Shown here piece after piece: positions 18,337-27,878 of a stretch of 64,000 nt of DNA. Source of the DNA: Thiofaba sp049322715 (GTDB lineage Bacteria > Pseudomonadota > Gammaproteobacteria > Halothiobacillales > Halothiobacillaceae); assembly GCA_049322715.1 (NCBI GenBank), contig JBMOQP010000031.1, forward strand, positions 1-64,000, in the 5' to 3' direction. The translations under genes were made by a program, and so were the position numbers. The notes under the pieces are model-generated. The model searched no databases and was not told the DNA's origin. It was given only the letters and a program-made list of their open reading frames with translations. The stretch's first letter is position 1; each line of letters begins with the position of its first letter.

Positions 18337-18605
18337 TTCTTTAACTCCTCTTGGGGTTGGGCCTCCGCGCACCCCGTCGGCGACCTGCGGACCCGGAATG
18401 GAACATCGGGCTTGCAAGGCACCCCGCCGATCAGGTGACGATGCGCGTGTGGATTAGGGTTTGCCGTCGCGGCCATCCGCGCGGCGCGAGCATTTAACCA
18501 CAAATCCGGATGCGGCGCCACGGCCACATCCTTCACGGAGGCAGCATGCTAAACTCGCCGACCAGTATCCACATGCAAATGCACAGACTGAACGAGCCCA
18601 CGCCG

Positions 18606-19979
18606 ATGACCCACGCACTCTCCCCCCTGACCGCCCTTTCGCCCTCCGATGGACGTTATGCCGACAAGGCCGAAGAGCTGCGCCCCATCTTCAGCGAATA
18701 CGGGCTGATCCGTCATCGCGTGATGGTCGAGGTGCGCTGGCTGCAGGCGCTGGCCCGCCACCCCGGCATCACCGAGGTCCCGGCCCTGTCCGAGCACGCC
18801 AGCCACGTGCTGGACAACATCGTCGAGCACTTCTCCCTCGAGGATGCGCAGCGGGTCAAGAACATCGAGCGCACCACCAACCACGACGTGAAGGCGGTGG
18901 AGTACTTCCTCAAGGAGAAGGTGCAGAACAACGCGGAGCTCGAGGCCATCGCCGAGTTCTTCCACTTTGCCTGCACCTCCGAGGACATCAACAACCTCTC
19001 CTATGCCCTCATGCTGCGAGAGGGGCGCGGCCAGGCGCTGCTGCCGCGCATCGACGGCATCCTCAAGACCCTGCGCGACATGGCGCACGACCTGGCCGAC
19101 GCCCCGCTGCTCTCCCGCACCCACGGCCAGCCAGCCTCCCCGTCCACCATGGGCAAGGAGTTCGCCAACGTCGCCTACCGCGTCAAGCGCCAGCGCGAGC
19201 AGCTGGCGCAGGTCGAGATCCTCGGCAAGATCAACGGCGCGGTCGGCAACTACAACGCCCACCTCGCCGCCTACCCGGACGTCGACTGGCCGGCACTGGC
19301 CCGCGATTTCGTCGAGAGCCTGGGCCTGACCTGGAACCCCTACACCATCCAGATCGAGCCGCACGACTACATCGCCGAGTACTCCGACGCGCTGGTGCGC
19401 CTGAACACCGTGCTGATCGACTTCGCCCGCGACGTGTGGGGCTACATCGCCCTCGGCCACTTCAAGCAGCGCACCGTGGCCGGCGAGGTGGGCTCCTCCA
19501 CCATGCCGCACAAGGTCAATCCGATCGACTTCGAGAATGCCGAGGGCAACCTCGGCATTGCCAACGCGCTGCTCACCCACTTCGCGCAGAAGCTGCCGAT
19601 CTCGCGCTGGCAGCGCGACCTGACCGATTCGACCGTGCTGCGCGCCCTCGGCCTCGCGCTGGCCCACTGCACCATCGCCTACCAGTCGCTGGCCAAGGGC
19701 CTCGGCAAGCTCGAGGCCAACCGCGACGGCATGCTGGCCGAGCTGGACGCCAACTGGGAGGTGCTGGGCGAGGCGGTGCAGACCGTCATGCGCCGCCACG
19801 GCATCGAGCAGCCGTATGAGAAACTCAAGGAGCTGACCCGCGGCAAGCGTGTCGACGGCGCCGCCATGCGCGACTTCATCGAGCGGCTGGATATCCCTCG
19901 CGAGGCGAAGGACCGCCTGCTGGCCATGAGCCCGGCCAGCTACGTCGGCAACGCCGAACAGCAGGCCCGCGCCATCTGA
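18606..19979 (+). CDS. purB: Adenylosuccinate lyase
   Basis: PurB removes fumarate from SAICAR and from adenylosuccinate in purine synthesis. The start MTHALSPLTALSPSDGRY gives 457 residues against 456 in E. coli; the longer open frame upstream has no support. The superfamily signature GSSTMPHKVNP is at about residues 300-310 and RTHGQPASPSTMGKE holds a catalytic histidine. The fumarate it releases is the substrate of FumC encoded elsewhere in the window. Confidence 0.97.
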   Translation: MTHALSPLTALSPSDGRYADKAEELRPIFSEYGLIRHRVMVEVRWLQALARHPGITEVPALSEHASHVLDNIVEHFSLEDAQRVKNIERTTNHDVKAVEYFLKEKVQNNAELEAIAEFFHFACTSEDINNLSYALMLREGRGQALLPRIDGILKTLRDMAHDLADAPLLSRTHGQPASPSTMGKEFANVAYRVKRQREQLAQVEILGKINGAVGNYNAHLAAYPDVDWPALARDFVESLGLTWNPYTIQIEPHDYIAEYSDALVRLNTVLIDFARDVWGYIALGHFKQRTVAGEVGSSTMPHKVNPIDFENAEGNLGIANALLTHFAQKLPISRWQRDLTDSTVLRALGLALAHCTIAYQSLAKGLGKLEANRDGMLAELDANWEVLGEAVQTVMRRHGIEQPYEKLKELTRGKRVDGAAMRDFIERLDIPREAKDRLLAMSPASYVGNAEQQARAI

Positions 19980-19981
19980 CC

Positions 19982-21373
19982 ATGGGCAACTGGGCCGAGC
20001 GACTCGCCGCCAAGCCCCTCCCGGCACTCCGGGACAGCCACGCTCGCCTCTCGCGTCTGGTCGGACGGGAGGACACCAGCAACTGGCAGATCGAGGACAT
20101 CCTGCGGCGCGACCCGGCACTGGCCCTCGCCATCCTCGGCGAGACCAACCGCCAGGCGCGCCGCTTCGGCCGGGAGGATGTCGCGACCTTCGACAGCGCC
20201 ATCGGCCTGCTCGGACAGGAACGGCTCAAGTCCGTGGTGCACTCCCTGCCCGAGATCTGCACCTCGCTGCTCGACCCCGTCCCCAAGGCCGGCTTCCTGG
20301 CCGCGCTCGCACGCACCCTCGAAGCTGCCCAACAGGCAGAGGACTGGGCCCTCGCCCGGCGCGAGCCGGTCGCGGAACAGCATTTCCATGCCGCCTTGCT
20401 GTCCGGCACGCCCGAGCTCGCGCTATGGCTCGAGGCGCCCGAGGTGGCGGCACAGGCCTACATGCTCGGCCAGACGCGGGGTATCCCGATCGACCAGGCC
20501 CTGAGCCTGGTGATCGAGGAGGACTGGCCGGCCGTCTGCGCCCGATTGGTGGAGCCCTGGGGACTGCCCGCCCTGCTTGGCGAGGTATGGAGCGCCTCGG
20601 ACGAGGTATCGGCGCAGGCCCATGGGATCCGCCTGACCCGCGCGCTGGCGGAGCGCGTCGCCCATGGCTGGCACACGGAGGCAAGCCAGGCCCTGCGCCC
20701 CGCGATTGCGGACCATCTGGCGCTGGACGAGGCGATGGCGTGGGGCCGATGCCAGCGCACCGCCGTCCGTGGCGCCACCGCACTCCTCGCCGCAGGCATG
20801 CGCCCCAGCGCCTTCACCCTTGCCGCCGCGGATGGCAGCCCCTGGCCGTTCGATGCTCCGCTTGCCCCGCCGCCCCCGGCACGCCCCTCGCCGGCCCAGG
20901 CCCTGCGCGACGGTCTGTCCGGTCTGCAGGGCAGCAATGCACTCCTGCAACAGCTGCTCAAGCACCTGCGCGCCGAGCTCGGGCTCGGGCGCCTGGTGCT
21001 GATGATGCTGAATGCCGAGCACTGCCAACTCGAGGCGCGCTTCGCGGTCGGCATCCCGGCGCAGGATCCCTTGCGCGGCCTGAGCGTCCCGTTGAGCAGT
21101 GGCGACCTGTTCAGCGCGCTGCTCAACAAGCACCAGCCGCTCTGGCTGCATGCCGCCAATCGCACGGCCTTTCTACCCAGGCTGCCAGAGGAGGCGCGCG
21201 CGCCACTCGCCCTGACCGATACCTTCATCAGCCCCCTGCGCATCGACGACAAGCCGCTCGGCCTGCTGCTCGCCCAGCGCCCCATCGACGCCCCGGCCCT
21301 GACCGCCGAGGATTTCCGCCTGTTCAACGCCCTGCAGGCGATTGCCCACGAGGCCCTCAATCCGCCCGGCTAG
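19982..21373 (+). CDS. HDOD domain protein with C-terminal GAF-like domain
   Basis: The 463-residue protein starts two bases after the purB stop and is probably co-transcribed with it. The N-terminal 250 residues resemble an HDOD domain: the helical pattern around DILRRDPALALAILGETNRQ and AIGLLGQERLKSVV fits this signalling family, which lacks phosphodiesterase catalytic residues. A proline-rich linker at about 288-305 leads to a C-terminal GAF-like domain. HDOD-GAF proteins are usually signalling adaptors; no ligand or partner can be inferred. Its 3' end overlaps convergent queG by 17 bases. It is not a usual neighbour of purB. Confidence 0.72.
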   Translation: MGNWAERLAAKPLPALRDSHARLSRLVGREDTSNWQIEDILRRDPALALAILGETNRQARRFGREDVATFDSAIGLLGQERLKSVVHSLPEICTSLLDPVPKAGFLAALARTLEAAQQAEDWALARREPVAEQHFHAALLSGTPELALWLEAPEVAAQAYMLGQTRGIPIDQALSLVIEEDWPAVCARLVEPWGLPALLGEVWSASDEVSAQAHGIRLTRALAERVAHGWHTEASQALRPAIADHLALDEAMAWGRCQRTAVRGATALLAAGMRPSAFTLAAADGSPWPFDAPLAPPPPARPSPAQALRDGLSGLQGSNALLQQLLKHLRAELGLGRLVLMMLNAEHCQLEARFAVGIPAQDPLRGLSVPLSSGDLFSALLNKHQPLWLHAANRTAFLPRLPEEARAPLALTDTFISPLRIDDKPLGLLLAQRPIDAPALTAEDFRLFNALQAIAHEALNPPG

Positions 21374-22427
21374 CAGCCTGCTGTCGCGCGATCGCCCAGG
21401 CGACATGCTCCGCCACCAGCGGGGAGGCCGCTCCCAGCCCTTGGCGCAGGGCCTCGATGATGGCCGCATCCGGCGGCGCATTGCCCAGGGCAATGGCGAG
21501 GTTGCGCCGCCAGCGCTCGAACCCGATGCGCCGGATGGGCGAGCCCTCGCTACGGCGAAGGAATTCATCCTCGCTCCACCCCCATAGGTCGAGCAGATCC
21601 GGCGCCTCAAGCCCATGACGGGGGGCGAAATCGTTCTCGCCGGTCGGGCGCGCGAAGCGATTCCACGGACAGACCAGCTGGCAGTCGTCGCAGCCGTAGA
21701 TGCGGTTGCCCAGCATGGAACGCAACTCGGGCGGAATCGCTCCGGCGTGTTCGATGGTCAGGTAGGAGATGCAAAGGCGGGCATCCACCACCCCTTCGGC
21801 CACGATGGCGCGTGTCGGACAGACATCGATGCAGGCCGTGCAGCGCCCGCAGTGGCCTTGGGCGGCGGGCGGGTCGGGCGGCAGGTCGAGGTCGGTGAAC
21901 AGTTCACCGAGGAAGAACCACGATCCGGCACCGCGATTGAGAACCAGCGTGTGCTTGCCCTTCCAGCCGAGCCCCGCCTGCTCCGCGAGTCCGGTCTCGT
22001 ACACCGGCGCGCTGTCGACGAACACCCGGTGGCCGAACGGACCGATAGCCGCCTCGATGCGCTCCGCGAGGCGCTGAAGCCGGGCACGCAGAACCTTGTG
22101 GTAGTCGCGCCCCAGCGCATAGCGGCTGACATAGCCGAGTCGACCATCCCGCAGCACGCGCGGGGCATCGGCGAGGGCGTCCGGCATGTAGTCCATGCGC
22201 ACGCTGATGATGCTGCGCGTGCCTGGCTGCAGCTCCGCGGGGCGCAGGCGCTTGAGGCCATGGCGCGCCATGTAGTCCATCTCGCCGTGCATGCCGGCGT
22301 CCAGCCAACGCACGAAGCCGGCCTCATGCGAGGAAAGATCGGTGGAGGCGATGCCGACCTGCTGGAAGCCGAGTTCCCGGCCCCAGGCTCTGATGCGCGC
22401 GGCAAGATCGGCCGTATCCAGCGTCAC
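21357..22427 (-). CDS. queG: Epoxyqueuosine reductase
   Basis: QueG carries out the last step of queuosine synthesis, reducing epoxyqueuosine in tRNA with cobalamin and two [4Fe-4S] clusters. A GTG start at 22427 gives 356 residues. The proton donor is D138 in FVDSAPVYETG. The cluster cysteines are C193, C196, C199 and C203, and C246, C249 and C253, with C219 also conserved. A C-terminal HEAT-like region follows. The start overlaps crcB by a few codons upstream. The longer upstream frame is crcB antiframe noise. Confidence 0.94.
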   Translation of the reverse strand: MTLDTADLAARIRAWGRELGFQQVGIASTDLSSHEAGFVRWLDAGMHGEMDYMARHGLKRLRPAELQPGTRSIISVRMDYMPDALADAPRVLRDGRLGYVSRYALGRDYHKVLRARLQRLAERIEAAIGPFGHRVFVDSAPVYETGLAEQAGLGWKGKHTLVLNRGAGSWFFLGELFTDLDLPPDPPAAQGHCGRCTACIDVCPTRAIVAEGVVDARLCISYLTIEHAGAIPPELRSMLGNRIYGCDDCQLVCPWNRFARPTGENDFAPRHGLEAPDLLDLWGWSEDEFLRRSEGSPIRRIGFERWRRNLAIALGNAPPDAAIIEALRQGLGAASPLVAEHVAWAIARQQAASRAD

Positions 22428-22435
22428 GGGGCAGC

Positions 22436-22810
22436 TCAGAGGCGTTCCGCGGCCACCATGCCGAGGCGGGCGGCGAGCAGGCACAGGGCGACGCTCGCCA
22501 CGATGTAGGCGCCTGCCTTGAGCCAGGCGCCCTTCTCGATCAGGTAAAGGGCATCGACGCTGAAGGCGGAGAAGGTGGTGAAGGCCCCGAGGAAGCCGGT
22601 GAGGACGACGGCGCGCCACTCCACCGGCCAGTTCAGGCGGCTGAGGAGGAACACCGCGAGGAACCCCATCAGGGCCGAGCCCACGATGTTGACGATCAGC
22701 GTTCCCCAGGGAAAGCCGCGACCGAGCTGCTGGGCAAGCCAGACCGTGAGGCCGTAGCGAGCCATCGCGCCGAGGGCGCCAGCCGCGCCGAGGGCCAGCC
22801 AGAACTTCAC
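22436..22810 (-). CDS. crcB: Fluoride ion transporter CrcB/FluC
   Basis: FluC is a dual-topology dimeric fluoride channel of the inner membrane that expels cytoplasmic fluoride. The 124-residue protein has four membrane helices and the conserved GALGAMARYG, GTLIVNIVGS and GFLGAFTTFSAFS motifs, whose Asn, Phe and Ser residues line the pore. It starts at GTG. It sits 12 bases after the cytochrome gene, and no fluoride riboswitch is visible there. Confidence 0.95.
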   Translation of the reverse strand: MKFWLALGAAGALGAMARYGLTVWLAQQLGRGFPWGTLIVNIVGSALMGFLAVFLLSRLNWPVEWRAVVLTGFLGAFTTFSAFSVDALYLIEKGAWLKAGAYIVASVALCLLAARLGMVAAERL

Positions 22811-22822
22811 TCTCCCGCCCCG

Positions 22823-23248
22823 TCAGTCAGGGAGACGGTAGCGGGCGTGGCACTGGATGCAGTTCTGCATCACCCCGCCCAGCTGCTCGAGGCTCAGGCG
22901 CACATCACCCACCTCGAGCGCATCCATGGCGAGCTGGTCGAAAGCCATGTGGGTCGCCCCCCCCAGTTCGCGGAACGCCTCGGGCAGCGCCTTGCCCAGC
23001 CCCGGGGGGGCAGCCACCGGCGCGGCCCGGCCGGACAACCGCGCCATCTTTGCCACCGCCTCGAAATCCTGCCGAGCCAGCCCCTCCTGGATACCCTGAA
23101 GGCTCACCAGGAAGCCCCGCATCTCCATCCGCACGTGCTCGGCCTGCTCTGGGCTAAGCTTCAGCATCTCGCGCACCGGGGCCTCCGCTGCCTGGACAGC
23201 AGGAATCCCCATCAAGGCCAGGACGAGGCTGGCGACTCGGTTATTCAC
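22823..23248 (-). CDS. Periplasmic monoheme c-type cytochrome (c'/c556-like)
   Basis: A 141-residue precursor with a signal peptide ending near AVQA (residue 20), a mostly helical body, and a single C-terminal heme site CIQCH (C130, C133, H134). C-terminal CXXCH in a four-helix bundle is the cytochrome c'/c556 plan; M43 in VRMEMRG is a possible distal ligand. The role is unknown: electron carriage or nitric-oxide binding are family possibilities. It starts at GTG with AGGAGA upstream and overlaps the end of rarA by 8 bases, so expression follows rarA. Confidence 0.78.
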   Translation of the reverse strand: MNNRVASLVLALMGIPAVQAAEAPVREMLKLSPEQAEHVRMEMRGFLVSLQGIQEGLARQDFEAVAKMARLSGRAAPVAAPPGLGKALPEAFRELGGATHMAFDQLAMDALEVGDVRLSLEQLGGVMQNCIQCHARYRLPD

Positions 23249-24581
23249 GGGGTTCTCCTTTTGTTGATCGCCGGGCCTGCATGTTGAGCGCCCGCAAATG
23301 GTCGAGCTTGTCCTTGAGCTTGATCTCGAGGCCGCGCTCCACCGGCTGATAGTACCGCCTTCCCAAAAGCTCGTCAGGCAGGTAGACCTCGCCGGCGGCG
23401 AAGGCCTCCGGTTCGTCGTGCGCGTAGCGGTAGCCCTTGCCGTAGTCGAGCTGCTTCATCAGCTTCGTGGGAGCATTGCGCAGGTGCATCGGCACCTCGA
23501 GGCTGCCCAGCTCGCGGGCGTCCTTCATCGCCGCCTTGTAAGCCATGTAGGCCGCATTGCTCTTGGGCGCCAGCGCGAGGTAGAGGGTTGCCTGAGCCAG
23601 GGCCAGCTCGCCCTCGGGCGTGCCCAGGCGCTGGTAGGTCTCCCATGCCTCCAGAGTCAGGCCGAGGGCGCGGGGGTCGGCATTGCCGATGTCCTCGGAG
23701 GCCACCCGCACCAGCCGGCGGGCGATGTATTCGGGATCGGCACCGCCGTCCAGCATGCGCGCCAGCCAGTAGAGCGCGGCATCTGGATCGGAACCGCGCA
23801 GGGACTTGTGCAGCACCGAGATCTGGTCGTAGAAGTAGTCCCCGCCGTGGTCGAAGCGGCGCGGAGCCTGCTCGGCCACCTGTTCCAGCACCGCGTCGTC
23901 GATCACGCCATGCTCGGCAAGGTCGGCCGCCATCTCCAGCATGTTGAGGGCGCGCCGCGCATCGCCGTCGGCGGCGTGGGCAAGCCTGAGCAGGGCCGCA
24001 TCGTCGGCTTTGAGGCCGCGTTCGCCAAGACCGCGCTCGTGGTCATCGAGCGCACGACGCAGCAGGCTGGCCAGCGCTTCCGCGTCCAGCGGCTTGAGCA
24101 CGTAGGTGCGCAGGCGGGAGAGCAGCGCGTTGTTGAGGGCGAAGGAAGGATTCTCCGTGGTCGCCCCCACCAGCGCGATCACGCCCGCCTCGACGTGCGG
24201 CAGGAAGGCGTCCTGCTGGGCCTTGTTGAAGCGGTGCACCTCGTCGACGAACAGCAGGGTCGGACGCCCTTCATCCGCCGCGAACACGCGCGCCTGCTCG
24301 ACGGCCTCGCGCACCTCCTTGACCCCGGCCAGCACGGCGGACAGGGTGAGGAAGCGCGCGTTGACGCTGTCGGCGATCAGGCGGGCCAGGGTGGTCTTGC
24401 CGGTGCCGGGCGGCCCCCAGAACAGCATGGAATGGAGATGGCCGGCATCCAGGGCGCGGCGCAGGGGCCGGCCCGGATCAAGCAGATGGCGCTGGCCGAC
24501 CATCTCGGCCAGGGTGCGCGGCCGCATGCGGTCCGCGAGCGGACGCCAGGGCGGGGCGTCCTGGCTGAACAGGTCCGCCAT
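23241..24581 (-). CDS. rarA: Replication-associated recombination protein RarA (MgsA)
   Basis: RarA is an AAA+ ATPase related to clamp-loader and RuvB proteins that acts at stalled replication forks with SSB. The 446-residue protein has Walker A GPPGTGKTT at 56-64, Walker B LLFVDEVHRFNKAQQDA, sensor 1 ATTENPSF and the C-terminal tetramerisation domain. It starts 4 bases after the lolA stop. The lolA-rarA pairing downstream of ftsK is the standard gammaproteobacterial order. Confidence 0.96.
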   Translation of the reverse strand: MADLFSQDAPPWRPLADRMRPRTLAEMVGQRHLLDPGRPLRRALDAGHLHSMLFWGPPGTGKTTLARLIADSVNARFLTLSAVLAGVKEVREAVEQARVFAADEGRPTLLFVDEVHRFNKAQQDAFLPHVEAGVIALVGATTENPSFALNNALLSRLRTYVLKPLDAEALASLLRRALDDHERGLGERGLKADDAALLRLAHAADGDARRALNMLEMAADLAEHGVIDDAVLEQVAEQAPRRFDHGGDYFYDQISVLHKSLRGSDPDAALYWLARMLDGGADPEYIARRLVRVASEDIGNADPRALGLTLEAWETYQRLGTPEGELALAQATLYLALAPKSNAAYMAYKAAMKDARELGSLEVPMHLRNAPTKLMKQLDYGKGYRYAHDEPEAFAAGEVYLPDELLGRRYYQPVERGLEIKLKDKLDHLRALNMQARRSTKGEPRE

Positions 24582-24585
24582 GCCC

Positions 24586-25203
24586 TTACTTCAACGCCCG
24601 CACCACGTCCACGCCGGCTGGTGGACTGAAGCGGAAGCGCTCGTCGGCAAGCTGCGGGTTAAGGCGCATGGATGAGAACTCGATCAGGGTGATCTGACCG
24701 AAGGCGTCGGTCAGTTGCATGCGTGCCAGCATGCGCTCGCGGAAGGCGAACTTGACCTCGCGGAAGTCCGCCGCCTCCCCGCGCGGCTTCAATTCAACCC
24801 AGTCCATCCCCTGGTCCCGGCCGAGCTCGGTGAGGGTGAATTCATCCTCCAGCGGGCGATTCTCCATCAGCAGCATGATCGGGGCCTGCCCCAGCGCCTG
24901 GCGCAGCGGCTTCTCGGTCGCCTGGTCGAGATCCTGGTCGTAGACCCACAGCGATGAGCCGTCCGCCACCAGCTCCTGGTGGTAGGGCTCGCTGTACACC
25001 CAGCGGAAGCGACCGGGACGCGCGAGTTCGAGGGTACCGCTGGCGCGTTGGGTCTCCCGACGATCGGCGTTGTACTGGATCTGGACGAACTGCCCCTGCA
25101 GGGTCTTCATCTCCTTGAGGAAACCGTCGAGGCTGTCGAGCCCCTCGCCCGCCTGGGCCAGAAGGGGAAGCGAGGCGAAGAGCAGAACGATCCAACGAAG
25201 CAT
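24586..25203 (-). CDS. lolA: Outer-membrane lipoprotein carrier LolA
   Basis: LolA ferries lipoproteins across the periplasm from the LolCDE transporter to LolB. The 205-residue precursor has a signal peptide ending near AQA (residue 18) and the half-barrel features GQFVQIQYNADRRETQRASG and PGRFRWVYSEPYHQELVADG. It lies 63 bases after ftsK and 4 bases before rarA. Clients encoded in this window include Pal, FlgH and two other lipoproteins. Confidence 0.95.
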   Translation of the reverse strand: MLRWIVLLFASLPLLAQAGEGLDSLDGFLKEMKTLQGQFVQIQYNADRRETQRASGTLELARPGRFRWVYSEPYHQELVADGSSLWVYDQDLDQATEKPLRQALGQAPIMLLMENRPLEDEFTLTELGRDQGMDWVELKPRGEAADFREVKFAFRERMLARMQLTDAFGQITLIEFSSMRLNPQLADERFRFSPPAGVDVVRALK

Positions 25204-25266
25204 GGGAGATTTCCGGTAGAAAATGCGGAGGATTGGACGCCAGGACAGGGAGGCAGTTCAACCGTC

Positions 25267-27645
25267 TCAGTCGCGCGGTAGCGCGGGGGCCAGCACCTCG
25301 CGCTGGCCGTTGGCCTGAAGGGGCCCGACCACGCCGGCACGCTCCATGTCCTCCATCAGCCGCGCCGAGCGGTTGTAACCGATCTTGAGGCGGCGCTGCA
25401 CGTAGGAGATGGAGGCCTTGCGCGATTCGAGCACGATGGCGACCGCCTGGTCGTAGAGCGGATCGCTCTCACCGCCCTCGCCCTCCCCACCCGCCGCGGG
25501 CTTCTCACCCGGCAGGGTGACAGACTGCTCCTCCAGCACGCCCTCGATGTAGCGCGGCTCGCCCATCGCCTTGAGCGCCTCGACCACGGCGTGCACCTCC
25601 TGGTCGGAGACGAAGGCGCCGTGTACGCGCATGGGGAGGCCGGTGCCCGGCGGCAGGTAGAGCATGTCGCCGTGGCCCAGCAGGGCTTCGGCGCCCATCT
25701 GGTCGAGGATGGTGCGCGAGTCGATCTTGCTCGAGACCTGGAAGGCAATGCGGGTCGGGATGTTGGCCTTGATGAGGCCGGTAATCACGTCCACCGACGG
25801 GCGCTGGGTGGCGACGATCAGGTGGATGCCAGCCGCGCGCGCCTTCTGCGCGATGCGCGCGATCAGTTCCTCCACCTTCTTGCCGACCACCATGATCATG
25901 TCGGCGAACTCGTCGACCACGATCACGATGTACGGCAGGGGCTCGAGTTCGGGCGGAGGAATATCCGGGTCGAGCGCCTCGGCGTGGTTGTAGAGCGGGT
26001 CGCGGATCGGCTGGCCGGACTCGCGTGCCTCGCGCACCTTCTTGTTGAACCCGGCGAGGTTGCGCACGCCGAGCGCCGCCATCAGGCGGTAACGGCGCTC
26101 CATCTCGCCCACCGCCCAGCGCAAGGCGTTGGCCGCCTCCTTCATGTCGGTCACCACCGGCGCAAGCAGGTGGGGTATGCCCTCGTAGATGGAGAGTTCG
26201 AGCATCTTCGGGTCGATCAGGATCAGGCGCACCTCGTCCGCGGTGGCCTTGAACAGCATCGACAACAGCATGGCGTTCACGCCGACCGACTTGCCTGATC
26301 CGGTGGTGCCCGCCACCAGCAGGTGCGGCATGCGGGCAAGGTCGGCACAGATCGGTTCGCCGGCGATGTCCTTGCCGAGCGCCAGGGTTAGCGGCGATGC
26401 CGCGTCGCGGTAGGGCTTGGAATTGATGATCTCCGAGAACGCGATCACCTCGCGCTGGGCGTTCGGCACCTCGAGACCTACGGTCGACTTGCCCGGAATG
26501 ACCTCGACCACCCGTACGCTGATCATCGCCAGGCTGCGGGCGAGGTCCTTGGCCAGGTTGCTGATCTGGCTGACCTTCACCCCGGCGGCGGGCTCCAGCT
26601 CGAAGCGGGTGATCACAGGGCCGGGCTGGGCCGCCACCACGCGCGCCTGCACGCCGAACTCCTGCAGGCGCTCCTCGATCAGGCGCGACATGGCCTGCAG
26701 GGTCTCGACACTGTATCCGCCGACGCGGGGGCGCGGCGGGTCGAGCAGACTGACGTCCGGCAGGGTCTCGCCCGTGGCGCCACGGGTGGGTGTCGGGCGG
26801 GCGCGGCGCGGCTGGGGACGCGGTGCCGGGAAGGCCTCAACCGGCGGGGTCCAGGCGGGCCGGACCTCTGGACTGGAGACCGCCTCGGCAGCAGCAGGAG
26901 ACTCCTCCCACGGCAAGGGATCCGCGGGGGGAGCGGGGACATGCCGAGGATCGCCCACGGCAGGTGCAACCGGGGCCGGCGCCAGGGACTTGAAGTCAGC
27001 GGGAGCCACCCTCGGTTCCGCTCGCGCCAACCAGCGTTCCGGAATCGCCAGCACCCAGCCACCGATCAACTCGAACAGGGCCAGCCAGGAAAAGCCGCTG
27101 AACAGGGTGAAGCCGGAGAACAGCAGGGCGAGCAGGACCACCGTCCCCCCCGCAAGGCCGAGAAGACTGGCCACGCTCACCCCCACCATTCGGCCTAACA
27201 CCCCACCGCCTCCCATCGAGACCTCGGCCTGGGGGCCGAGCAGGTGCAGGGAACACAGTGCGGCGGCCGCGAGCCAGGCCAGCACGAAACCGACCGCGCG
27301 GACCGCCAGCCACTTGCGCGAAAAAAGTCCGTCCTCGCGGCGACCGCGATAGACCAGCCAGCCCGCCACCAGCAGGCCGACGGGAACCGCATAGGCGCCG
27401 TATCCACCGAGATAGATCAGGAGGTCGGCAAGCCAGGCGCCCAGCCAGCCGCCGAGGTTTAGCGGCTCGCTCGCACTGGAGGCCTGCGACCAGCCGGGAT
27501 CGCGCACGTCATAGGAGGTCAGCGCGAGCAGCAGGAAGATGGCTGCCGCGAGCATCAGGTAGAACAGCCCCTCCCGCAGACTGCGCCCGAGGTGCACGGT
27601 CAGCGTGGTGGATGAGCGCGATGGAGATGGATGGGCCTGTTTCAA
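25267..27645 (-). CDS. ftsK: DNA translocase FtsK
   Basis: FtsK anchors at the septum and pumps chromosome dimers toward XerCD at dif. From a TTG start at 27645 the protein has 792 residues: MKQAHPSPS, four or five N-terminal membrane helices, a short proline-rich linker, and the motor with Walker A GTTGSGKSVG near residues 443-452, Walker B YIVIVVDEFADM and a C-terminal gamma winged helix that reads KOPS. I prefer TTG because a TATAAT box directly abuts the upstream ATG at 27699, so that ATG would precede the transcript start. The TTG has AAGG upstream and gives an N-terminus like the Pseudomonas one. Confidence 0.94.
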   Translation of the reverse strand: MKQAHPSPSRSSTTLTVHLGRSLREGLFYLMLAAAIFLLLALTSYDVRDPGWSQASSASEPLNLGGWLGAWLADLLIYLGGYGAYAVPVGLLVAGWLVYRGRREDGLFSRKWLAVRAVGFVLAWLAAAALCSLHLLGPQAEVSMGGGGVLGRMVGVSVASLLGLAGGTVVLLALLFSGFTLFSGFSWLALFELIGGWVLAIPERWLARAEPRVAPADFKSLAPAPVAPAVGDPRHVPAPPADPLPWEESPAAAEAVSSPEVRPAWTPPVEAFPAPRPQPRRARPTPTRGATGETLPDVSLLDPPRPRVGGYSVETLQAMSRLIEERLQEFGVQARVVAAQPGPVITRFELEPAAGVKVSQISNLAKDLARSLAMISVRVVEVIPGKSTVGLEVPNAQREVIAFSEIINSKPYRDAASPLTLALGKDIAGEPICADLARMPHLLVAGTTGSGKSVGVNAMLLSMLFKATADEVRLILIDPKMLELSIYEGIPHLLAPVVTDMKEAANALRWAVGEMERRYRLMAALGVRNLAGFNKKVREARESGQPIRDPLYNHAEALDPDIPPPELEPLPYIVIVVDEFADMIMVVGKKVEELIARIAQKARAAGIHLIVATQRPSVDVITGLIKANIPTRIAFQVSSKIDSRTILDQMGAEALLGHGDMLYLPPGTGLPMRVHGAFVSDQEVHAVVEALKAMGEPRYIEGVLEEQSVTLPGEKPAAGGEGEGGESDPLYDQAVAIVLESRKASISYVQRRLKIGYNRSARLMEDMERAGVVGPLQANGQREVLAPALPRD

Positions 27646-27690
27646 ACGGCGACGTGCCTTGTGGGCGAATGACTGCGGAAGATTGCCGGC

Positions 27691-27696
27691 ATTATA
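27691..27696 (-). promoter_or_regulatory. Candidate -10 box for ftsK
   Basis: A perfect TATAAT lies on the minus strand 46 bases upstream of the proposed TTG start. No convincing -35 box is present at 16-18 bases, so the call is tentative. It matters because it excludes the ATG at 27699. Confidence 0.38.
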
Positions 27697-27767
27697 CATC
27701 ACCCCCAAAGGGCACCTGAGCCGCCCGGGGACGGGGCATTCCCGTCCATGAACCGTCGGCGGGGGCA

Positions 27768-27795
27768 TTCAAAGCGCGTGAAATACCTATATAAT
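27768..27795 (+). promoter_or_regulatory. Candidate sigma-70 promoter for pal
   Basis: TTCAAA at 27768-27773 and TATAAT at 27790-27795 are separated by 16 bases. Transcription would start near 27802 and give a leader of about 77 bases before pal. Confidence 0.6.
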
Positions 27796-27878
27796 CCTGC
27801 ACCTAATTCGGCCGGACCACCGGCCAGCGTCAACGGCTTTCCCTTAACCCCCTCCTATCGAGACCTGGTATCTCAAAC

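Noticed and set aside
22811..22822. Fluoride riboswitch before crcB
   Set aside because: Only 12 bases separate crcB from the upstream cytochrome gene, too short for the aptamer.
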